From positions 1 through 39,917 of the IMG/VR virus record IMGVR_UViG_3300042892_000806: 39,917 bases of DNA; one strand, written 5' to 3'. Of this stretch, positions 25,101 through 34,100 are shown piece after piece. The notes under the pieces were generated by a model, which saw nothing but the letters and a program-made list of their open reading frames with translations, was not told the DNA's origin and searched no databases. The DNA comes from a virus. Numbering within the stretch: the first letter of the stretch is position 1; each line of letters opens with the position of its first letter. The translations under genes were made by a program, and so were the position numbers.

Positions 25101-28100
25101 GCCCCGTACCCAGAAATAATATTCAGTTACAAATGTTCCAGATTGATTCAATCGAGTGTTTACTACATAACTAATAGTGCTGCTTGGTGTACCGACTCCT
25201 GTATAACTTGCAGGCGGCACTGAACTAGAAATCCATTGATAAACATCAACTCTACTGCCCGGAAACACCTGTCCCCATCGTCGGCTGGCATAAGTTGGAT
25301 TGTCTTGATTAGGGTTAATAAATCTTACTGTGCTAATATCCCACCAAACTTCTCCAACGTGTGCAGTGCTCCAAGTGTCTCCACGATTGTTTACAGGACC
25401 AACATTGTAAGAAGCAGGATCAATTGCACTGATAAAATCTATATTTTCTTGAGCAGCCCCCAGCACTTTTCCTTGCAATGGATCAAAGAAATCAAAGAAT
25501 TGGCTCTTGGCAGAAGAGATTCTGTCATACATGTACACGCTAGTCAACAGTCGTATATCAACAACTGGTTGTTGAATAGCAATTGGTTCCCAGGCCAGGC
25601 GTCTTGTAGAATTTTCAAATAAGTAGGCAGCACCAAAATTACCAAGTGTACTGTCTTCATAGTCTTCTCCAGGTGCTGTTGCGACTAATACCCCAGAATT
25701 GTAACTCACTGCATATCCAAATTGATCCAAATAAGTTACTGCATCAGTCTCGACTTGTTGACCAAACACAAACTTACCAGGATTGGCTACACTAAGACTG
25801 TTGCTAGGCAAATAATCATACGTGTAAACTGCACCCGATTGCACTAATGATCGAGTGACATACAAGCCATTAACTAGCACCATGGCTACTGTGCTAAAGA
25901 AAGAAGTAGAGTTGCCATCAAATGTGGTACCTGCTTTTTCTGTTGTGGTGTTATAGTCAAATACCATTGGCGAGTACAATGTACCCTTTGGCGAACCAAC
26001 CACAAGATTCAATGCAGTGTCGTTCACAGCTACTGAATACCCAAATTGTGCAAACTCTATCGGACGCGGGCTGGAAATAGTTTGTGTATATTCAAAAGTT
26101 TCAAAGCCAAGCGCAGAGAACACTGTGCCAACAGAACCTGGAGCAACTTGCAATTTATTACCTTCAGGTGCAGCATCAGTGTTGGTCACAAAAATAGTCA
26201 AGTAGCCATCTGTAGAAACTGCTGCTGTAGCATTAGGAGCACCTGAGTTGGTACCTGCTTCACCACCATTGATAGCAGCAGCAAGGCCTGCTATGTTGTT
26301 GTTTGGACTGGCAGGAACCACAATGTCCATGTTGTTTACTCGTAAGGTGTGGCCAGCAGTCAAACTAGGGTTAGCAATGGTAGAAGTAATTGTACCATAG
26401 CTTCTGGCTTGATTTACACTGCGTTCAACTACTCCGCCTTTCCAAACAATGCTAGAATCTTGCGGCGCACCCACATACAAACTACAGTTGTATGGACACA
26501 AGTCTAGACTTTGGCCGTAGTTTGTGAAGTCAGCCACAGTGTTTTCGTTGATCAACTGTTGTTCAACAAACTGATTGATTTCAATTTCAATTACATCGCC
26601 TACATACAAATCTTTGTTGATGGTAATGTTGTTGCCTGACACTGAGAATGTGTTGTCAGCATTAACAATACCGTCAGTTTGATTGGTTAAGAATACATTG
26701 TTGACCAGTACACTAACTGGAGCTGACACAGTTCCTAACACAGTGTAAGTGTTAGAACTGTCATCTTGACGAATGAATTTTTGTACGTTTCTGTCAACCA
26801 CATATACTGAGCCTGCTTCAGTCAATGTGTTAACTGTGGCGTTAGGACAGCCAATTATAACTTGCCGGCCGTCGGTGCTGCACTGAACACTTGCACCAAA
26901 TCTTGCGCCGGCTATAACGCCTACTGTTGGTGTAATTGTTCCAGCAAGTTCATAATAGTATTGAGAGGTCACACCAATGGCTGCGCCGCCACTGGGCACA
27001 TTATAGAAGGTTAGTGTGCCAGCAGAGTATGTGTAATCAATGTTAGGACGTTGTAGTACACTATCAACAGTGACTGAGAACGAGTAAATGTTGTCGACTG
27101 TGAACAGGTATGGCGACAACGAATATGTCGCGCCACTAGCAGTAAATGCTTTGAAGAAGTTTCTACTAATATTAACAACATCTCCACTGGCAGGCATTGC
27201 GGTAAACGTCACTGTGGTAAAACTGGCATTTACAGTGTAATCTGTTGTTAGAGTTAGTACTGCGCCATTTTTTGTTATAATAATTTGGTTGGCGTTATTA
27301 ATTTGTATGCTACTGCTAATGTCAGCAGTGTTACTGGTGCCAGTAGCTTTGTATTGTAAAAATTGATTATTCCACTGTACTTGTCCGTACGCATACACTG
27401 TGTTTAATCCAGGTGCACCAACATACAACCAGCGCTCGTCAAGGCTCATGGCTACACTGTAACCAAATTCTCCAGCTCCCGGAGTTGTGGTAGTGGTGGT
27501 GCCTGGCAAGGTCAATAACTGTGATTGCACCCAAGGACTGGTATTCACTGCACCCGATGATGGGTCGCGCCACAGAACTACAGCATAACCATTGTCAGCT
27601 TGTGCGCCCGGACCAAGGCTGGCACTGGCTCCGCCAATAGCAAATGTTTGAGAACCAGCATCCACAGCATTACCATACCCACGTAGTCCTGTAGTGCTCA
27701 ATGTAAGAACAGTGTCTTGTTCATTGATAGGACTGATAGGTGTGTATTGATCACTGTAATTTTTTACATACAAATAGATGCCGCCTTTGGCAGTACCTGT
27801 GCTGAATCCATAACGTGGACTGCCAACAAACAATGCTGAACGATCTGTGGCCTGTGTGACTGATGCTCCGTACTGCTCTGTAGCATCTAATAATACCGGT
27901 GCCAATACCGATTGATCAGTAAAGGGATTTTGTTTTTCTAATACTTCCCACAATCCGCTGCCATTGTCGTCTACCCAAACTTTTGCACCAGGTACAATTT
28001 GTTGGGCATATGGTAAATTTAAAATATTGCTGGCCTGATCTACACGCATGGTTGTTAAAGTAAACCCAATACCTGTGCCGTCAACCACAGTGCGATCACC

Positions 28101-31100
28101 TTCAAGATCCAACGCAATGTTTACTGTGTTTAAGTTTACAACGTTTAAGACAGTGTATACTCCATTAACTTCGGTATCAAAAAATCTTATGATCAATCGA
28201 TCACCAGTGATCAATCCATGTTGGCCACTGAATATAACTCTGCTGGTGCCATTGAGATTGTCACAAACATGTTGTATAGTGCCAGGCACAGCTTTGGCAC
28301 GATAAATGTTCCAATCATAATTGTTTACTTTAGCAACCCAGATGCTAGTGCCAACTATGATAGAATTAATGTTGGCACTGAGGCTTGCGGGATCATTAAG
28401 ATCAAACACTGTGATATCAACGTCATCAATGTTGACATATCCAGCCGACGGTAAAGCAATATCGGTTGGCAATGCAGTAGTAGTCGGCAATAACGCCGGA
28501 GTAGTCAACGGAAAACTGTTTTTCCATACATCACTAAGGAAAATTTGCTGGTCAGCAGTACTTGTTTCATTTGGCACTACAATTTGTACCAAACTAGGAT
28601 TACTAGACAACAATGCACGATCTAATCTTAAGTCAAAGAAACTACGATTGGCATTTGCACCATAAACTCCGCGCTGTACTGCCCAATTTTCGTAAATTTT
28701 ATAGTCAGCAACTTCTTTGTTAAACCTAGCTTGTCCAAATAAATCAGTGCTGTTTTTAGTTCCTTTGGTTCCGAGGAATTCTCTATAAACATTCAGTTGA
28801 CTAACATCGTCAAGATTAAGCGCGGCCATGTATTGTCTAGGTCTAAATCCTATTAACCCATAGCTTAACAAATCATTATCAGCAATTAAATTTGCCGAGT
28901 TGATGTCATAACTGTTGCTGAGTTGATCGGCTTTGTTTGCAAGATTTTCTAATAAACCTTGTTCAACGAATGTGTAATCGCTTTGATTCCAATCATTGTA
29001 ATTGAACGTGGTACTGGGTTGCACAATGGTGACTGCGCTCCAGTAGGCTCCTTTGTGCGTTACTATTTCACCTTTGGCATAGATTTTCAATCCAGTCCAA
29101 GCAGCAATATTATTTTGATTTAGTATAAAACCTTGTGCATTAACACTACCATCCCATTCTGTGGTGGTAGTACCGGAAATATATAATCTGCTTTGTCTAG
29201 CACCAGTGATTGGTTCAAAAATTAAATCTCCAAACAAACTGGCGTTGTCCAACACAATCATACTTTCAAAGCTGGTGTAACGCATGTCAATGAAACTTAA
29301 ACTTTGATTGTTCAATGGCTCAACGCGAAAATTATTGTCAATGCGCACAATATTAAGATCTCGAACAGGAAAGTCTTTACGATTTTGATCTAAAATAAAA
29401 TGTTCCGCAGTTTGTGAGGTTATGGTATCAACCACTGCTTGTTCTTTAAATACTGAAAGTCCTGTAGCCAACGGATTTAAATTAATCAAACTGCTGTTGC
29501 CCCAACCTTGTTGACTCCAATATATAAACTCATACACCATTTGTGACCAAGTCATCAGATATCCATTGATTTGATTGTTAAATTCAAATCCTTGTGATTC
29601 TAAAAATTTTCCGTAGCTCAACAAGAAATTGGCCACAGCCGATTCGGTAGTAAACACAAACCCATAGGGAATTTGAGTAAGAACAGTTGTGTAATTGGCA
29701 GGCACCTGAATGGTTTTGCCTGCCACGCTGTATGTTTGAAACTGCCCAACTGGAATGCTGGTAAACGTGTTAAAATATGGTCTGGCTGTGCCGTAACCAA
29801 ATACAGCATAACCGCCATCTACAATTTGAATCACAACTGAACTGTAGGTCAGCCTGTCAAATGGTTGATTTTTATAAACCAATAGTTGATAACTTTCGGG
29901 CGGAATCTGCAAAGAAGAATTAGTTGATTTAGGGCTAGATTTTTCAGTGTAAATTTTTAAGTACTGTTTGTCTGAGAATGAAGCCATTCTGTAACACAAA
30001 CGTACATCTAAATTTTGTAAATCTGTTTCTAATGCCACAGTGCTATTGGTACCTGTGATGCGATTGTAATCCACAATCCAATTGATGTAACTGGCTTTGC
30101 TGGTGCCGTCACCATACACTTGCACGCCATTGGCATCTAGTCTATAACGACCGTTATACAAATACTGGTCAAATTCTGTACTGTATTTGTACAAGTCTCT
30201 GTCGGCAAACAATGCAAAGAATTTTGCCGGACGGGTTAGTGCCAGCAACCGCATGGCAGCAAACGGATAATCGCTTGAATTCCACCAGGAAGCTTCTACT
30301 GGACCGCCATCACCGGGTATCCAACTCTTTTGGAAAGCCTGTGAATTATATCCACCTACTACTGATTCTAATGGTGCTAATAACTCGCCAGCAGTGCCAG
30401 TTGGTAGGACTGATGTTAATTCTGGTCTAGCATATGCTGGCAATGTATATGCGCCCACAGGATCTCTCACAAGACCAAGTTCTAAATCATCCCACAAGTT
30501 CATGTTGTCAGATGTGTATGGCGCAGGACCGTAAGTGATTTCCCACCAGGTGGGAATCACAGTAAAACCAAGCATTTCCCAAGGTGTCAATTCAGGCTGC
30601 TGAGTGTCGTAGAAAAAACGATTGATACCGCGCCAAGCGCCTAGCAAGTTGTCGCCGTTGAGTTTGTTGGTAGCAGAACTATAGTTATAAGTAAACGGAT
30701 TATTGACACTGTAGTTTTGTGCAGTATAATCTAACTTGTTCCACCCTACATAAGTTAAGAAACTGGTTTCTAGTATAGTGTTGATTTCAGGAACACTGTA
30801 ACCAGTATCTCTAAATTGTCCAGGCAGCACGTCTACAATATCAAGCGGCACAGGATTGTCATCTAATTTTATATTGTTATAAATTCTAGTTTCAAATTCC
30901 AACAACACTTCATCACGTATGTCATCAAAGATGGGAGTTTGACTGCCATCGTGACCTAGTATAACCAGTTGTTCACCTGCACTGGTCTTGACTGTCAAAA
31001 TTTCTGGACGCCATGCGGGATACAATCCCATCTTGCTTGGAGTGTTAGGCACATAGGTACCATAGGTAGCACTATATTCTTGAATGAGAACTGTATCTCC

Positions 31101-34100
31101 AATGGCCAAGTCAATCAAGATGTCAATACGCGGACCATCAATTGCCACTGTGTATTCTAAGTCTCTAGTTAAAATTTCATTATTAACATACACGTTCATG
31201 CCAAGGTAGTTGGCTGATGTGTAGTTGTAAATTTGAACAGTGTCAAACACCTGAGTAGTAGTGTAACCTACGGTGTATGTTGTTGACGTAAACACTGCAC
31301 TAGCCGGCAGCATGTCGCTCCAATAGAATGGATTGCTAGATGTACGACCTAATGTGATTTCAGCTATCACAGTGTCAAGAACTTGCGATGCAGTTTCATA
31401 TTGTATAGTCTGTCTAGTCACTGCCTCCAGCAGTTGATTTTTGTATTTTTGATATTCTCTGCTGTTGTATTCTAATGCACCAAAAATGTTGTACTGCTGA
31501 GATCTCATAAAGTATCCAGCAAGAGTCAGTGGCGAGCTTTGTTGTAAAATTATCTGACCATAGGGTATAATATCACCAAGATCTCTTGTATTGTTAGCAC
31601 CATTGATTGAGCCAGAGAATGTGGTTAAATTTTGGCAAATGCTATTGTAATGAGTACGTAATGTGCCTAGTGTAAAACTTGAGCTGTTGGCATTTAATGG
31701 ATTGTTGTTGAGATTAAGTGGAACTTGATAAAACGCCACTTGACTGATTTGGTCGCTCAGCACTTCAACTTCAATAACATCTCCGACTACAGGCACAGTA
31801 CTTAAAGTAATAGTTGTGGTATTTGCGGTAGTAGTCACCGTGTACGTGCCTGGATCTTGAAATACCGATCCCACAAATACTTTTACACTAGGTACTGTTG
31901 TTACTGTGTTTGACTGAACTGCTACATCAAGTCTCAGTGGAGTTGTATCATATACAAATTTAAATTGCTGGCGCATCAATGTAGGCACCACAGCAGTTTG
32001 CCATCCAATCAATCGTTCATACACAGTTCTTGATGCATATTCATAAACAAATCCTGAACTAATTGGTGCTGTGGTGCTAACATTGTCAATCACATACACA
32101 AATGAGTCTGAGTATAAATTATTATCAAATACAATGTCTCCTACATTGGTCAATGAAAGATATTTGAGCACTAGTTGTAGCACTGGGTCAGCAGTTCCCG
32201 AGCCAGTGGCATAACTAAACAATTTTGTGCCTACAAAAGTAGAACTAGGATATGTTGTTAGATTTGCTAAACTTACTCCATTGGTATCATAAACGTTAAA
32301 CAATGGTGCTTGTTGCACTGCAATTTTTTGTTGAGCTTCTATCCAGTTAACCCCATCATACCAGTAGGACATACCAACTTGTGTGCCACTCAAGCAAACT
32401 GTATTTTGATCAATTAAAATTACACCGTCTGGTGCTTCTACCAGATTGATAATCGGTTGTGAAAAATTTGCGGTGCCTGTACCAGTGCCAACTACTTCAA
32501 CTCGGATCGAATTACCCACTGTATAAGTTTGCCCAGTGGTACCTGCCACTGTGTTCCAATTTGTATTGCCAAGACTAACAATAGTGTAAGTTAATCCAAC
32601 TTGCAAATCTGCAGCATTAGTTAATATTACAGTATCGGGCACAACAAAATTTACCACATAGATTTTACTACGCACCAATGGATCTTCATCTGCTGCAAAT
32701 ACCACACGACTGCCATTTATTAGGGTGTATCCATTGGTCGAATACCCTGTACTACCTTCGACATTACTGAATGCATCTGTTTCTTCAAAATCAATTACAT
32801 TTACTGGTTGTTTAGCATCTGTGCCCATGTTGTACAATCTGATGCCACCACGGAATTGTATAACGGGACGCTTGGCTTTTTGATTATTATCAATTACAGC
32901 AGGAGTATCATTATATACACTTGTGGCATTTAGTACATCAATGTGGAACCAACGATTGCTACGACTCCAAGCGTTTAAATCTGGACTGTCTCGGCTGATG
33001 GTAAAGTAATCAATATTATTTTCATCTGCATATTCTTCTGGAGTAATGTAATTTGACACTAACAATAGTTCAATTGCTGATCCAACTCCACTTACATAAT
33101 ATTGAGGATTTTGACTAGCAGTGGCAGTCATAGTACCATTGGCCGAAGTTAGTGTCAATGCTGGGCCATTCTCAGTTACACTTACTTTGAATTGACTGCT
33201 GCTAAAAATTGTGTGAACATAATAAGTTACACCTGCGCTTACGCCACCAAATGGTGTGCCAGTGAAAATAACTTCTTGTCCTACATTCATTCCTGTTGTA
33301 GATTCTGTGGTAATAAGATTAATACCTGCCGCAGTGTTTGTACAAATAAAAGCAGTAGACCCTGTGGCGTAACTAACTGGAGATACATTGCCTAAAAACT
33401 GAACTTTTAGTCCATTGGTAAACACTACACCATTTGGACTGGTGTAATTAGTTTTTCCCAAAATATTTTCAATGTAAATTGTACTATCATTGATCTGTTC
33501 AACCAGTCGTATGGTGCCAAAAATTTCTGGATCGGTGCCATCTTGATAATACAAGGTATCTAACTTGGCAGTGAGCACTGGCATTTCAATAATATAGCCA
33601 GCTTGGTTTTTATACCACTGTGTGCTGGAATACTCAGTACCATATCGTATGGTCCATTTTTCTAAATTGGCTATGTTTTGAATGCTGCCCAATGATAGAT
33701 AGGTGTAAGGCTCAACCCCTGTTATCATTGTTGACGTTTGTGAAACACTTGTGTTAATGGTATATGTACCTATGCCACCAGTTGTACCTGTCAGTTGATT
33801 CACAATACGTGTGCCAGATGGAATTGTCCCGCCAGTTATACTCATTCCAGCAGTGATAGTTCCACTTGGAGCTGTTGTTACTGTTAGTGTTATTCCTGCA
33901 CAACTACCTTGAAATGTTGCAGTAGGAGTAACATAACTTATTCGCCATATGCTGTAATAATTGGTAGCAGGATTGCCCACACTGTTTGCAAATACCAATG
34001 TTCGTGTGTTAAGATCAGTAATGCCATCAATACCACCATACGTGTTGTTGAACTGGTCAAGTCGGGCGCCGTCGATATCTTCAAAATTCAAATCAGTCAC

